From positions 1 to 64,000 of the forward strand of contig NZ_JASSOT010000064.1 in NCBI RefSeq assembly GCF_030238365.1: a DNA stretch of 64,000 nt, in the 5' to 3' direction. This document shows, piece after piece, positions 8,712 to 18,208 of this stretch; positions within the stretch are counted from its first letter, which is position 1, and each line of letters starts with the position of its first letter. The position numbers and the translations under genes are program-made. Origin of the DNA: Lelliottia wanjuensis (GTDB taxonomy: Bacteria; Pseudomonadota; Gammaproteobacteria; Enterobacterales; Enterobacteriaceae). The notes under the pieces are model-generated. The model saw only the letters and a list, made by a program, of their open reading frames with translations, had not been told where the DNA came from and did no database searches.

Positions 8712-10649
8712 ATGAGTGTAATGAACAGCTTTGGAAATTTAAAAGTCAGCAGGAAGTTATTCTTCGGTTTCGCCACCGTGCTCCTGGTGACCCTTGCCAT
8801 TTTGACTGCCGGGATGCTGGGAATTAACAGTATTCAGGACCGCGTCGAGAAAAACGAACACACTACCGGGCTGTTCAACGCCCTTTCTGCCGTGCGTCTG
8901 GCCCGTTTAAACTATGGCTACACCCAGGATCCGAAGTTTTTGGATCAGACCAATGTGGCAGCCCAGCGTATGCAGGAGATGATCGCCAACCTGGAAACCT
9001 ACAACTGGACGCCAGAGGGTAAAACCTCCGTTGATAACACCGATAACGCGGTGAAGAACTACATGGCCTCCCTGACGCCGTTTGTGAAAGCCGTGGGCGA
9101 GAAAAAGGAAAGCGAAAGCAAACTGAGCACGCAAAATATCAGCAACAACTCAGAAATCGCCTCCCAGTTAAGCCACAGCAATACGCTCACGACCCAGCAG
9201 GCCCTGGTGGCTTCACAGGTGGCTTTCATCATGAGCGATATCGACAGTCAGGCCACTCTGTACAAGCAACACCCAACGGACGAGCTCAAACACGGCCTGT
9301 TGGCGCGTCTGAACACCGCGGAAACCGCATGTGAAGGGCTGCTGCAGGTGGTTCCGGAAGATCAAAAAGCCTGGCTGAATTCCAGCATCAAAGATATGCA
9401 GACGATTGCAGGCGAACTGGATAACTACGAGCTGCTCTGGACCGAACAGTCGACGTTGTCAGATACCATGACGGCTAAAGCGGTGACATTGATCGACACT
9501 ATCCAGTCGATGTTCGCCCGTCAGCAGCAAAAAGTGGTCGAGACCGTGGATAGCGTGCAGCTGCAGATGACCATCGTGGCGGCAATCGGTATTGCCCTCG
9601 GTATCATGCTGGCGTTAGCCATCACCAAATCAATTACCCGTCCGCTGAATGAAACGCTGCGCGTCGCCGAGCAGATCGCCAAAGGCGATCTGACCAGCAC
9701 GCTGACCAGCGATCGTCGCGACGAGCCAGGGCTGCTGATGCAGGCCGTCTCGACCATGAACGAAAACCTGAAAAACATCATCAATGATGTGCGCGAAGGC
9801 GTGGAGAGCGTCGCCCGCTCCTCCACGGAAATTGCCGCAGGCAACATGGATTTATCCGCACGTACCGAGCAGCAATCTGCCGCCGTGGTAGAAACGGCTG
9901 CCAGCATGGAAGAGCTGACCTCTACCGTCGCGCTGAATGCGGAAAACGCCAACCAGGCCCGTGTGCTGGCTGAAGAGGCGTCCCTTAATGCCAGCGAAGG
10001 CAGCCAGATTTCGCAGAAAGTGATCGATACCATGAGAAACGTGCGACTCAGCTCGCATCGCATCTCTGAGATCACCACCGTGATTAACAGCATTGCTTTC
10101 CAGACCAACATTCTGGCGCTGAACGCCGCCGTGGAAGCCGCTCGTGCGGGCGACCAGGGCAAAGGTTTTGCAGTCGTCGCCGCAGAAGTTCGCACCCTCG
10201 CCCAGCGCAGTGCGCAATCCGCGAAAGAGATTGAAAACCTGATCCGCGAATCAGCGGTCCACGTCGATACCGGGTTTAACCTGGTGGAAGGCGCGGGCGA
10301 AGCGATGTTCAAAATCGAGAAATCGGTGGCGCAGGTTCGCGACATCATGAGCGAAATCGCCAGCGCGACGGACGAACAGAGCCGCGGGATTTCCCAGATT
10401 GCTCAGGCGATGGCCGAGATGGATACCACCACGCAGCAGAATGCGGCACTGGTCGAAGAATCGTCTGCCGCAGCCAGCTCGCTGGAAGATCAGGCCGTAC
10501 AGCTCGAAAAAGTGGTGTCGATTTTCCGTGTGAGCAAAACGCCGCAACCGCGCGTTGAGGTTCGCCCGGCAACGAAGGGCCACGTGGTTGCCCTGAACGC
10601 CGCCAAAAAAGAAGCCGCTCAGGATCAGAACGACTGGGTACAGTTTTAA
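8712..10649 (+). CDS. methyl-accepting chemotaxis protein
   Basis: A 645-residue chemoreceptor. TM1 is about 14-36, followed by a long all-helical periplasmic sensor of about 250 residues, longer than the Tar/Tsr four-helix bundle and compatible with a helical bimodular (HBM-like) sensor. TM2 is about 286-305, with HAMP and the conserved cytoplasmic hairpin ([36 protein letters not shown]) after it. It ends in DWVQF, a plausible variant of the NWETF pentapeptide tether for CheR/CheB. The ligand is unknown. An EAL gene follows 81 bp downstream. Confidence 0.9.
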   Translation: MSVMNSFGNLKVSRKLFFGFATVLLVTLAILTAGMLGINSIQDRVEKNEHTTGLFNALSAVRLARLNYGYTQDPKFLDQTNVAAQRMQEMIANLETYNWTPEGKTSVDNTDNAVKNYMASLTPFVKAVGEKKESESKLSTQNISNNSEIASQLSHSNTLTTQQALVASQVAFIMSDIDSQATLYKQHPTDELKHGLLARLNTAETACEGLLQVVPEDQKAWLNSSIKDMQTIAGELDNYELLWTEQSTLSDTMTAKAVTLIDTIQSMFARQQQKVVETVDSVQLQMTIVAAIGIALGIMLALAITKSITRPLNETLRVAEQIAKGDLTSTLTSDRRDEPGLLMQAVSTMNENLKNIINDVREGVESVARSSTEIAAGNMDLSARTEQQSAAVVETAASMEELTSTVALNAENANQARVLAEEASLNASEGSQISQKVIDTMRNVRLSSHRISEITTVINSIAFQTNILALNAAVEAARAGDQGKGFAVVAAEVRTLAQRSAQSAKEIENLIRESAVHVDTGFNLVEGAGEAMFKIEKSVAQVRDIMSEIASATDEQSRGISQIAQAMAEMDTTTQQNAALVEESSAAASSLEDQAVQLEKVVSIFRVSKTPQPRVEVRPATKGHVVALNAAKKEAAQDQNDWVQF

Positions 10650-10678
10650 TCCCGGTCCACTGATTTAATTCCCACGCT

Positions 10679-10709
10679 CGTCAGGCGCTCTCTTACGGAT
10701 CGCCTGACG
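10679..10709 (+). repeat. hairpin between the chemoreceptor and EAL genes
   Basis: CGTCAGGCG (10679-10687) pairs perfectly with CGCCTGACG (10701-10709) across a 13-base loop. No T-run follows, so it is more likely an RNA-stability or partial-termination element between two co-transcribed genes than a full terminator. Confidence 0.5.
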
Positions 10710-10730
10710 ACATTGCGATGAAAGTGAAAG

Positions 10731-11618
10731 ATGGAAAACATCCTTAAAAAAGAACACGCGATCCTGACCGATATGGGTTCCCCGTGGACCCGCGCACTTT
10801 CATGGCTCAAAACCCCGAAGATCGACCCGACGGTGAGAACCCTGAAAGCGGCTATCGCTCAGCGTCATATCACCCCTTTTTACCAGCCTTTTGTCAACGC
10901 AGAGACGGGGCAAATTGCCGGTGTTGAGGTCCTCGCCCGCTGGCGTCATCCGATCTACGGCTATGTTTCACCTGACGTATTCATCCCTATGGCGGAAAAA
11001 CACGATCTGATCGTGCCGCTGACCCATCTGCTGATTCAGCAGGTGATTGCCGATCTTGAGCATCAGATCCACCGCTTCCCGCCAGGGGTATACATCAGCA
11101 TTAATATCAGCGCCCAGAACTGTCTCGATCCTCATTTTGAGAAAGACACCTGCGAGCTTTTACAAAAATTTCTGGTGAATGAAAGCCATGTAGTGCTGGA
11201 AATCACGGAAAGACACCCACTGCATTTCACCCCGCAGCTGAGCAACTGGTTTGCCGCCCTGAGACGCTCCAATATCTCCGTGGCGCTGGATGACTTTGGC
11301 ACTGGTTATTCCAATCTGTCCTACATTTCTGCCCTGAATCCGGAATTTATTAAGATCGATAAGATGTTCGTCAGCCAGATTGGTGTCAGCGCCGATACGC
11401 GCCTCGTTGACAGTCTGATTGCCCTGGCCAAAAACATGCATCTGAAAATCATCGCCGAAGGGGTTGAAACGATGGCGCAGGCCGAATATTTGCGCGATAA
11501 AAAGATCGACTTCCTGCAGGGGTTCTACTTTTGCAAACCGATGCCGGTCGCCGAGTTGATCAACGTCGTGATGGCCGGGCGTATTCCCCCGTCTGGGGCG
11601 CTGAACAGATCGGTATAA
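10731..11618 (+). CDS. EAL-domain cyclic-di-GMP phosphodiesterase
   Basis: A 295-residue single-domain protein with no membrane segment or GGDEF domain. EAL-family motifs are all recognisable: YQPFVNAETG, EVLARW (the signature reads EVL rather than EAL, keeping the metal-binding Glu), NIS, LEITER, DDFGTGYSNLSY, IKIDK, EGVET and LQGFYFCKPMP. The DDFGTG and EGVE metal and catalytic residues are intact, so hydrolysis of c-di-GMP to pGpG is expected. Its placement after a chemoreceptor suggests coupling of motility and c-di-GMP. Confidence 0.9.
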   Translation: MENILKKEHAILTDMGSPWTRALSWLKTPKIDPTVRTLKAAIAQRHITPFYQPFVNAETGQIAGVEVLARWRHPIYGYVSPDVFIPMAEKHDLIVPLTHLLIQQVIADLEHQIHRFPPGVYISINISAQNCLDPHFEKDTCELLQKFLVNESHVVLEITERHPLHFTPQLSNWFAALRRSNISVALDDFGTGYSNLSYISALNPEFIKIDKMFVSQIGVSADTRLVDSLIALAKNMHLKIIAEGVETMAQAEYLRDKKIDFLQGFYFCKPMPVAELINVVMAGRIPPSGALNRSV

Positions 11619-11885
11619 ATGCACGCGTGACAAGGCTGTCCTACACAAGTCCGTAATCAGAGGGCTGAAAAAGCGACGTAACCCGCACAGAATTGATGGT
11701 TATTTATATTCTCAATCGTACCCGTTACGCTATACTTGTTGATTATGGCTATATCACTGATTAATTGTTAATTTCTTTAGCGGGCATTATTCTGACTTCG
11801 TCTAAATGCATCGTCTAATGATGAATAAACAATTAAGCAGTAGTCGATAATTTGTTCAATTATATCTTCGGGAAGTATGTGAATC

Positions 11886-12842
11886 ATGTCAAATGACAAA
11901 AATACATCAAATTTTGAACGCATTCATACCTTTGACTTTAATTTATTATTAATTTTTGAAGCTGTCTTTACCCATGGTAGCGTCAAAAAAGCAGCCGAAA
12001 CGTTAAACTCCAGCGGTTCGGCGATCAGTCAATCCTTGAGTAAATTGCGACTGCACTTTGCCGATCCCTTATTTGTTCGCACCGGGCAAAGAATTGAGCC
12101 GACGACGGTTGCTATAAAACTCCACGAACAAATCGGGAAAAACTTTGGCAGTATCATTGAATCGATTATCAATTTCTCGACGCAAACCACACCGCATCGT
12201 ATTGTCATTTACGCGTCACCCTATCTGGCGCTGCGCATGTTGCCCGACCTCTGTGCCGAAATTAATCAAAGCGAAATCCCTTGTGAAATCGTGCACTTAT
12301 CGGCTGATTCACTGCTGAACAATGGGGAAGATATCCTTACCTATCGCAAAGCGGATATTGTCATCGACACGCATCCTTATTACAGCGCATCCGTTATCTC
12401 CAAACGCTGCCTGAAAGAGCATGTCGTGCCAGTGTGCCGCAAAGATCATCCCCGTATGGACCAAAACCTCACGCGTGAAGGGATGAAAGAGGTCACTTCC
12501 ACCTTCCTGAACGTCAATACCGAAGGGCTAAAACGCGTGCAGCGCGATATTGATAATAACCTTGATGCGCGCAATTTTACCTTTAACAGCAGTTCGGTTT
12601 TAGTCAACGCAGCGATCTCTGCAAAAACCGACGCCTTAAGCTTTGTGCCAAAATGGTTTGCCGAAAACTTTGCCGATGCGATGGGGTTAAAAATATTGCA
12701 GCCAGAATTCAGTATTGAACCGGCAGATTTATATCTTAACTACAATAAAAGCGCGATGGGCAACGATAACTTCGCCAATATTATTACGAAAATTGAAGAT
12801 CATTTCATGGCGAAAATGGCTGCAGAAGATAACAAACAATAA
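11886..12842 (+). CDS. LysR-family transcriptional regulator
   Basis: A 318-residue LysR regulator. The N-terminal winged helix-turn-helix (about residues 17-76, FDFNLLLIFEAVFTHGSVKKAA... GSAISQSLSKLRLHFADPLFVRTG) is of the LeuO/YbeF/NodD-like type. It is followed by a periplasmic-binding-protein-like effector domain. It lies upstream of the autotransporter gene in the same orientation with a terminator between, so it could regulate that gene, though nothing in the sequence proves this. Confidence 0.88.
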   Translation: MSNDKNTSNFERIHTFDFNLLLIFEAVFTHGSVKKAAETLNSSGSAISQSLSKLRLHFADPLFVRTGQRIEPTTVAIKLHEQIGKNFGSIIESIINFSTQTTPHRIVIYASPYLALRMLPDLCAEINQSEIPCEIVHLSADSLLNNGEDILTYRKADIVIDTHPYYSASVISKRCLKEHVVPVCRKDHPRMDQNLTREGMKEVTSTFLNVNTEGLKRVQRDIDNNLDARNFTFNSSSVLVNAAISAKTDALSFVPKWFAENFADAMGLKILQPEFSIEPADLYLNYNKSAMGNDNFANIITKIEDHFMAKMAAEDNKQ

Positions 12843-12866
12843 CGGGTGACGGCATTTGTCCGCGCT

Positions 12867-12900
12867 GAAAAGGGTGACAGGCATTTCGCTGTCACATTTT
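12867..12900 (+). terminator. probable terminator after the LysR gene
   Basis: GTGACAG (12874-12880) pairs with CTGTCAC (12889-12895). The outer GAAAA and TTTTC extend the stem, and the 3' side ends ATTTTC. It lies about 30 bp after the stop codon. Confidence 0.65.
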
Positions 12901-13494
12901 CAGATCTCTTTTCTTAATGAGTTTATCTTAAATCCCACTACTCCCGCCCTGTCTTTGGATAACCGCGCCCCTTTAATAACCTCAGCAGTTTTCCCGCTGT
13001 AAAGAGCGTCAACCTTTTAACACGCCATTATATTTATTGAAAACGCTCACAATAAACGATTGAATAATATAATTGAACCTAATATAAAAATGATTTAAAA
13101 AAGAGACCAATAGATATATATGTAAAGACAAATCACGACGCATGAGTTTATGAGTATAAAAATCATAGCGTTACGTAATCACACCCAATTGTTTATAAAT
13201 ACTTATTTAATAAAACACTATCACCTTAGATTTGTCATTTGTATATTATCTCAGGTTTAATCTCTTTACATACTTGACAATAATAAAACTCATTTGTAAT
13301 TCAAAGTGTTATGCCAGTCAACGTTGTGTTTATTGATTTATTTCTGGAATGGAACCCTTATTAACGCCACTTATTCATCGCGACGTTAATGGACAAGACA
13401 GCCACGAGATCAGGATATGTTCACCCAGGGTTATTACTTAATCGTCACAAATGGAAATGGCCCTGCTCGCCTGAAATAGCGTGAGGGTTAATTC
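12901..13494. other. AT-rich leader region upstream of the autotransporter
   Basis: About 600 bp without a credible ORF. The section around 13020-13360 is very AT-rich and stands out against the GC-rich autotransporter. It must hold the autotransporter promoter and is a likely target for H-NS and for the neighbouring LysR protein. The ribosome-binding site AAGGAG lies just after it, about 10 bases before the ATG at 13510. Confidence 0.5.
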
Positions 13495-13509
13495 AAGGAG
13501 AACAGCAGC

Positions 13510-16500
13510 ATGCCAAAACACCCTCACACCCGCCTTCATCATAAAAACAAAAATACGCTAAAGATGCGTATGCTCTCCGTTGCCATACTAGCAGCAGTAT
13601 CAGGAACCTCAGAGGCCACAACGGTTATTGGTAACAGCACAAGTTTTCGCGCTTACGACGGGGATACCGACTATGTGGTAGAAAAGGGTACAATATCAGA
13701 TGCTTTGCAATTAAATGGTAACGACGGTTTGACTTTCACTAATAATGGAACAATTCGTGCTAAACAGGATCCGACTGATACAGGTTTGAATGCCATAGGT
13801 TTTCTAAACGGTACGATTATAAACCACGGCACGATCAGCAGTCCTAAGGGTGCGGCCATAGAACTGGACCACGGCGAATCTGGTCAGAATAGTCATGGCT
13901 ACAACACAGTAGGTAACCACTCAGTTATCCTCGGCACAGGTTCTGTTTTAAGTGGTGGATGTTGTGCTATTTTCAGTGCAAGCGAGGGAAATACCATCAC
14001 ACTCACCAGTGATGATGATGAAACGACCATTGAAAATGGCGATATGATTGGTATGGCTGAGACCTGGAGGAAATTTGTAAAGCTCACATCGGCGGCCAAC
14101 AGTCACTGGCAGCTTGGAGGAAATGTTGAGCTGGGCGGGAGCACGGCTGATACCCTTTATGTTGAAGGTGATTTAACCATCACCGGGCATATCAAACAAT
14201 TTGATCCTAACGGTGGAACAACCATCGCCGAAGGCGGCGTGCTTACGTTGGGAACGAATGGCATTATTGACAGCAATATCATTGATAACGGCAGCCTGGT
14301 CTTTAACAGCAGCAAAGATGCCGTCAGCAACAACGTCATTTCAGGCACGGGTTCACTCACACAGGCAGGCACAGGTAACCAGTCGCTGTCGGCGGTCAAC
14401 TCCTATACCGGCGCGACCTCTGTCCAGGCTGGCACGCTGACGACTGGAGTGGCCCACACACTGGACAGCAGTAGTAGCGTAGATGTCGCCAGCGGCGCCA
14501 CGCTTAATCTCAATAACAACGCTCAAACGTTAAAAGAATTAACCGGGGCCGGGGATATCAGCCTGGGCAGTGCAAACCTGGGCGTGAATAACGCCAGCGC
14601 GGACAAATTTGACGGCGTGATTTCAGGCACCGGTTCACTAGTCAAAAGCGGTGCGGGTACCCTGACTCTGGGTGGCAACAGTACCTTTTCTGGCGGCACG
14701 AACGTACAGAGTGGTGTAGTCTCTCTGGAGAACAGCCAGGCGGCAGGCAACGGACAGATTAACCTCCAGCAAGGGGCGAATGTCGATCTGGCGTTCAGTG
14801 ATGCTTCCTTCACCAACGAAGTCACGGGTGCGGGTAAAGTTAAAGTCAGCGGTCAAAATATTGTGCTGAACGAAGACGCCACCACCCTCACCGGCGGCTG
14901 GGATATCACCGGCAGCGCGAGCATGACTCAGCAGTCTCAGCTTGGAAATTCAGGCGTTCAGCTCGACGGCGCTCAGAGCAAACTGACCCTCAATAACCTC
15001 AGCAACACCTTCACCAATGTCCTCACCGGTAACGGGACTCTGGCGGTTAATCAGAGCAACATCACCGATGAGTTCCATATCTCCGGCAGCATGGGCACCG
15101 CATTTACCGGCACCCTTGAGATGCAGAAAGGTAATCTGACGCTCGATGACACCGCCGAGAAAGCGCTGGCGAACGCGACCCTGGCCCTGACCAAAACCGG
15201 CATCGCGACGATGAAAGACGATCGTACCCTTGGCGGCTTCACGACCGGCGGCGGGACCCTCGTCGTCGACAACACCCGCACCGACCCGGATGTGCTCACC
15301 GTCAAAAACCTCGATGGCAGCGCGGGCGGTACCATTCAGGCCAATATCCCGACCGATCTCACGCCACCGGTGATCTCCACCAACCCGTCCTGGTTCGCTC
15401 AGGATAACGTGCATGGCGTGCAGGTTGTGAAAGCCACCGGCGACGTCACCGGTGTCGGCACTCACCTGACCCTGCTGGATCAGAACGGTAACTCGCTGCA
15501 CAACCCTGTTGACGTGGACTTCAGTGAGAACGGCCAGCAGATCGGCACCGCGACCTACGGCGATGCGGCCGTCGTGGCTGCCGATGGCATCTGGGCGGGC
15601 TATGATCTGACCCGCTTCGACGTCAATGCCGGACAAACGCTGGTGCTGCAAAATGAGCCTGGCAAGGACAACGCCCTGGGCGCACAGCTCACCGGGGCGG
15701 GTAACGTCGATGTTCAGGCCAGCGGTAACGTGATCCTCAGCAACACAGACAACGACTACACCGGCAACACCACGATCAGCAGCGGCAGCGTGCAGATGGG
15801 CAGCGACAATGCCTTAGGCCACACCGCAGACCTGAGTCTCGCGAAAAGTACCGGGCTGGACATGAACGGGAAAGCGCAGGCCGTCACGTCCCTGCACAAT
15901 GCCGCAGGCAGCAGCCTGAACCTCAATGGCGGTAAACTCTCCATCGCCCAGGGCGGCGAAAGCCTGGGCACGCTCAGCGGCGGCGGTCAGCTGGATGTGG
16001 ATGCCGGTGAACTGACCGTTCATGGCGCGAACCAGGGGTTAAGCGCTGAGACAGACATTGCAAAACCGGCCACGGTCACTCTCGACAATACGCAGGGCCT
16101 GGGCACGGGCGCGGTCGATCTGGCCGGTAACCTGAACCTGTCCGGCGCGAACGGCGTCATGAACAATGCGCTCGCCGGCAACGGCACCCTGTCACTCAAA
16201 AACAGCTCGCAGGTAACGCTGAACAATACGGCATCCACCTTTGCCGGTCGCATCGACGTTGCCAGCGGCACCCAGCTGACGGCACAGGGCGCCGGCACGC
16301 TGGGCACCGCGAACGTCGTGGATAACGGCAATCTGGTGCTCGATTCAGCGACGGACGCGACGCTCAACAATGCCATCAGCGGCAAAGGCGGCATGGAGAA
16401 AACCGGGGCGGGTATGCTCACCGTGGGTAAAAATCAGACCTACAGCGGCGATACCCACATCACTCAGGGTGCCCTGAACGTGAACGGCGACTTTGGCAGC

Positions 16501-17835
16501 ACCGGCACCGTCTATGTGGCAAAAGCCGCCGCCTTAAAAGGCAACGGCAGCGTGGCGGGCTCTGTTGACAACAGCGGCGTGATTGACCTGACCAGCGCCA
16601 CCCCGGGCAACAACCTGGTGGTGAACGGCGACTACAGCAGCCACGACGGCCAGCTGTGGGTCAACAGCGCGCTCGGCGGCGATAACTCCGCACACGACCA
16701 ACTGACGGTGAAAGGCAGCACCAGCGGCAACACCAGTGTCACGGTCAACAACATGCACGGCCTGGGTGACCGGACCGAAAACGGGATCAAGCTGGTCGAC
16801 GTCCAGGGCCAGTCCGGCGGGAACTTTGTGCTTCAGGGCCGCGCGGTGGCCGGGGCCTATGATTACGCCCTCAACAAGGCCAGCGACGGGGACTGGTATC
16901 TGCAGTCCACCGCCGCCCTGCGTCCGGAAGCCGGTGCATGGCTGGCGAACCAGAGCATGGCCAACAGCGTGTTCATGAACACCCTGCACGATCGCAGCGA
17001 TGAAAACCGTCAGAGCGGCGAAGATGCGCCGGCCACCTGGGCGCACTTCGACGCCGGTCGCACCAACAGCAAAGGGGCTGACGGTGCCCTGTCGATGGGC
17101 TCCAACACCAGTATCCTGCGCATTGGCAGCGATATCTTCCGCCATGACTTCGGCAACCAGCGTATCAATGCCGGTGTGATGACGGGCTATGCCCACGTCG
17201 ACACCGACAGCGATGCGAAAAATGCCGGCAACCGTGCGACGGGTAAACTGGATGGCTACAGCGTGGGCCTGTACGGCACCTGGTATGGCGGCGCGGCGGA
17301 TCAGAAAAGCGGTCCGTATGTCGACACCTGGGTGCAGTACGGCACCTTCCATAACACCGTGAAGGGCGACGACCTGGCGGAAGAGAAATACCATTCGCAC
17401 AACTGGATGGCGTCTGTCGAAGCGGGCTACGACCTGCCGCTCGGCGCGCTGACTATTCAGCCACAGTTCCAGACCCTGTACACCGATTACAGCCAGGGGG
17501 ACTACACGGAATCTAACGGCACACGTATTAAGAGCAAGGACTCCGGCGGCGTCACCACCCGTCTCGGCGCGCGTCTGTATGGCGAACTCGGTACTGAGGC
17601 CGTCACTCAGCCGTACGTGGAGCTGAACTGGTGGCACGGCGGGAGCGATAACAGCGTGCAAATGGACAATGTGACCGTGAACCAGTCAGTGCCGGTGAGC
17701 CGTTACGAAGCGAAAGTCGGTGCCCAGACGAAGGTCAGCGAAAACTGGACGCTGTGGGTCAACACCGGTGTCGAAGCCGGGAAAGACAACTACTCCAGCG
17801 TTCAGGGCCAGGTGGGCGGCAAGTACTCCTGGTAA
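13510..17835 (+). CDS. autotransporter adhesin-like outer-membrane protein
   Basis: A 1441-residue type Va autotransporter. The basic N-terminus and signal peptide end near SGTSEA|TTV. The passenger is long, repetitive and Gly/Asn/Thr-rich, with several autotransporter-associated strand repeats of the form G-sGsL-k-GaGtLtL-gn-tysGgT-v--G (for example around 14620-14700 and 16380-16480). The C-terminal beta-barrel is about 270 residues, starting near PATWAHFDAGRT and ending GGKYSW. No protease or lipase triad is evident, so an adhesin, aggregation or biofilm role is the default inference. Its GC-rich body sits behind an AT-rich promoter region. Confidence 0.88.
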   Translation: MPKHPHTRLHHKNKNTLKMRMLSVAILAAVSGTSEATTVIGNSTSFRAYDGDTDYVVEKGTISDALQLNGNDGLTFTNNGTIRAKQDPTDTGLNAIGFLNGTIINHGTISSPKGAAIELDHGESGQNSHGYNTVGNHSVILGTGSVLSGGCCAIFSASEGNTITLTSDDDETTIENGDMIGMAETWRKFVKLTSAANSHWQLGGNVELGGSTADTLYVEGDLTITGHIKQFDPNGGTTIAEGGVLTLGTNGIIDSNIIDNGSLVFNSSKDAVSNNVISGTGSLTQAGTGNQSLSAVNSYTGATSVQAGTLTTGVAHTLDSSSSVDVASGATLNLNNNAQTLKELTGAGDISLGSANLGVNNASADKFDGVISGTGSLVKSGAGTLTLGGNSTFSGGTNVQSGVVSLENSQAAGNGQINLQQGANVDLAFSDASFTNEVTGAGKVKVSGQNIVLNEDATTLTGGWDITGSASMTQQSQLGNSGVQLDGAQSKLTLNNLSNTFTNVLTGNGTLAVNQSNITDEFHISGSMGTAFTGTLEMQKGNLTLDDTAEKALANATLALTKTGIATMKDDRTLGGFTTGGGTLVVDNTRTDPDVLTVKNLDGSAGGTIQANIPTDLTPPVISTNPSWFAQDNVHGVQVVKATGDVTGVGTHLTLLDQNGNSLHNPVDVDFSENGQQIGTATYGDAAVVAADGIWAGYDLTRFDVNAGQTLVLQNEPGKDNALGAQLTGAGNVDVQASGNVILSNTDNDYTGNTTISSGSVQMGSDNALGHTADLSLAKSTGLDMNGKAQAVTSLHNAAGSSLNLNGGKLSIAQGGESLGTLSGGGQLDVDAGELTVHGANQGLSAETDIAKPATVTLDNTQGLGTGAVDLAGNLNLSGANGVMNNALAGNGTLSLKNSSQVTLNNTASTFAGRIDVASGTQLTAQGAGTLGTANVVDNGNLVLDSATDATLNNAISGKGGMEKTGAGMLTVGKNQTYSGDTHITQGALNVNGDFGSTGTVYVAKAAALKGNGSVAGSVDNSGVIDLTSATPGNNLVVNGDYSSHDGQLWVNSALGGDNSAHDQLTVKGSTSGNTSVTVNNMHGLGDRTENGIKLVDVQGQSGGNFVLQGRAVAGAYDYALNKASDGDWYLQSTAALRPEAGAWLANQSMANSVFMNTLHDRSDENRQSGEDAPATWAHFDAGRTNSKGADGALSMGSNTSILRIGSDIFRHDFGNQRINAGVMTGYAHVDTDSDAKNAGNRATGKLDGYSVGLYGTWYGGAADQKSGPYVDTWVQYGTFHNTVKGDDLAEEKYHSHNWMASVEAGYDLPLGALTIQPQFQTLYTDYSQGDYTESNGTRIKSKDSGGVTTRLGARLYGELGTEAVTQPYVELNWWHGGSDNSVQMDNVTVNQSVPVSRYEAKVGAQTKVSENWTLWVNTGVEAGKDNYSSVQGQVGGKYSW

Positions 17836-17860
17836 GACGTCAACAGCAGTAAAACACCAG

Positions 17861-17901
17861 CGCGAACAACGGGATGGAAACGTCCCGTTGTTCGCGTTTT
17901 T
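17861..17901 (+). terminator. rho-independent terminator after the autotransporter
   Basis: A perfect 14-bp stem (17861-17874 with 17883-17896) with an 8-base loop is followed by five T residues (17897-17901). Confidence 0.93.
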
Positions 17902-17976
17902 CATTTCAGGATCGGCGCGAAAAGCAATGGGTACGACGGCATGGTTTGGGATGTTAAAACAAGGGGGAGAAAGCAA

Positions 17977-18021
17977 TGGTACGCCCTGTAGGATTCGAAC
18001 CTACGACCTACGGCTTAGAAG
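17977..18021 (-). repeat. island left attachment site: 3' half of tRNA-Arg(UCU)
   Basis: Read on the minus strand this is anticodon loop CTTCTAA, stem GCCGT, variable region, T-arm GTAGG-TTCGAAT-CCTAC, acceptor AGGGCGT and ACCA. The 5' half of the tRNA is missing on the right side, so this is a remnant left by site-specific integration and not a functional tRNA. It matches the copy at 39612-39656 at 41 of 45 positions. Confidence 0.85.
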
Positions 18022-18150
18022 TGCGAAGGCCTCGAACTTTCAAGTCTCTAAATAATCACCTAAAAATAAATAAACCCCTTTATAAACATAACAATAACAG
18101 AAGCGCCGTGTTGATGTAAATTGATCTATGTTGATGCTTATACCTCTAAT

Positions 18151-18172
18151 TTACTTACACCAGCCGTTACAT
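18151..18172 (+). repeat. 22-bp direct repeat, island left end
   Basis: The repeat contains CACCAGCCGTTACAT and is identical to 39532-39553 in the same orientation. It lies between the attachment site and the integrase gene. On the excised circle the two copies would flank the joined attachment site, as integrase or excisionase arm sites do. Confidence 0.7.
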
Positions 18173-18208
18173 TAGAATTCAGTGTAAGGATTCTTTAAGG
18201 AGACAAAA

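Noticed and set aside
16534..17661. 375-codon minus-strand frame inside the autotransporter
   Set aside because: Antisense to the autotransporter barrel and passenger. Composition reflects the complementary strand and no start signal is seen.
17977..18021. Apparent tRNA gene on the minus strand
   Set aside because: Only the segment from the anticodon loop to the CCA is present. The expected acceptor, D-arm and 5' anticodon stem are missing to the right, so it is an attachment-site remnant.
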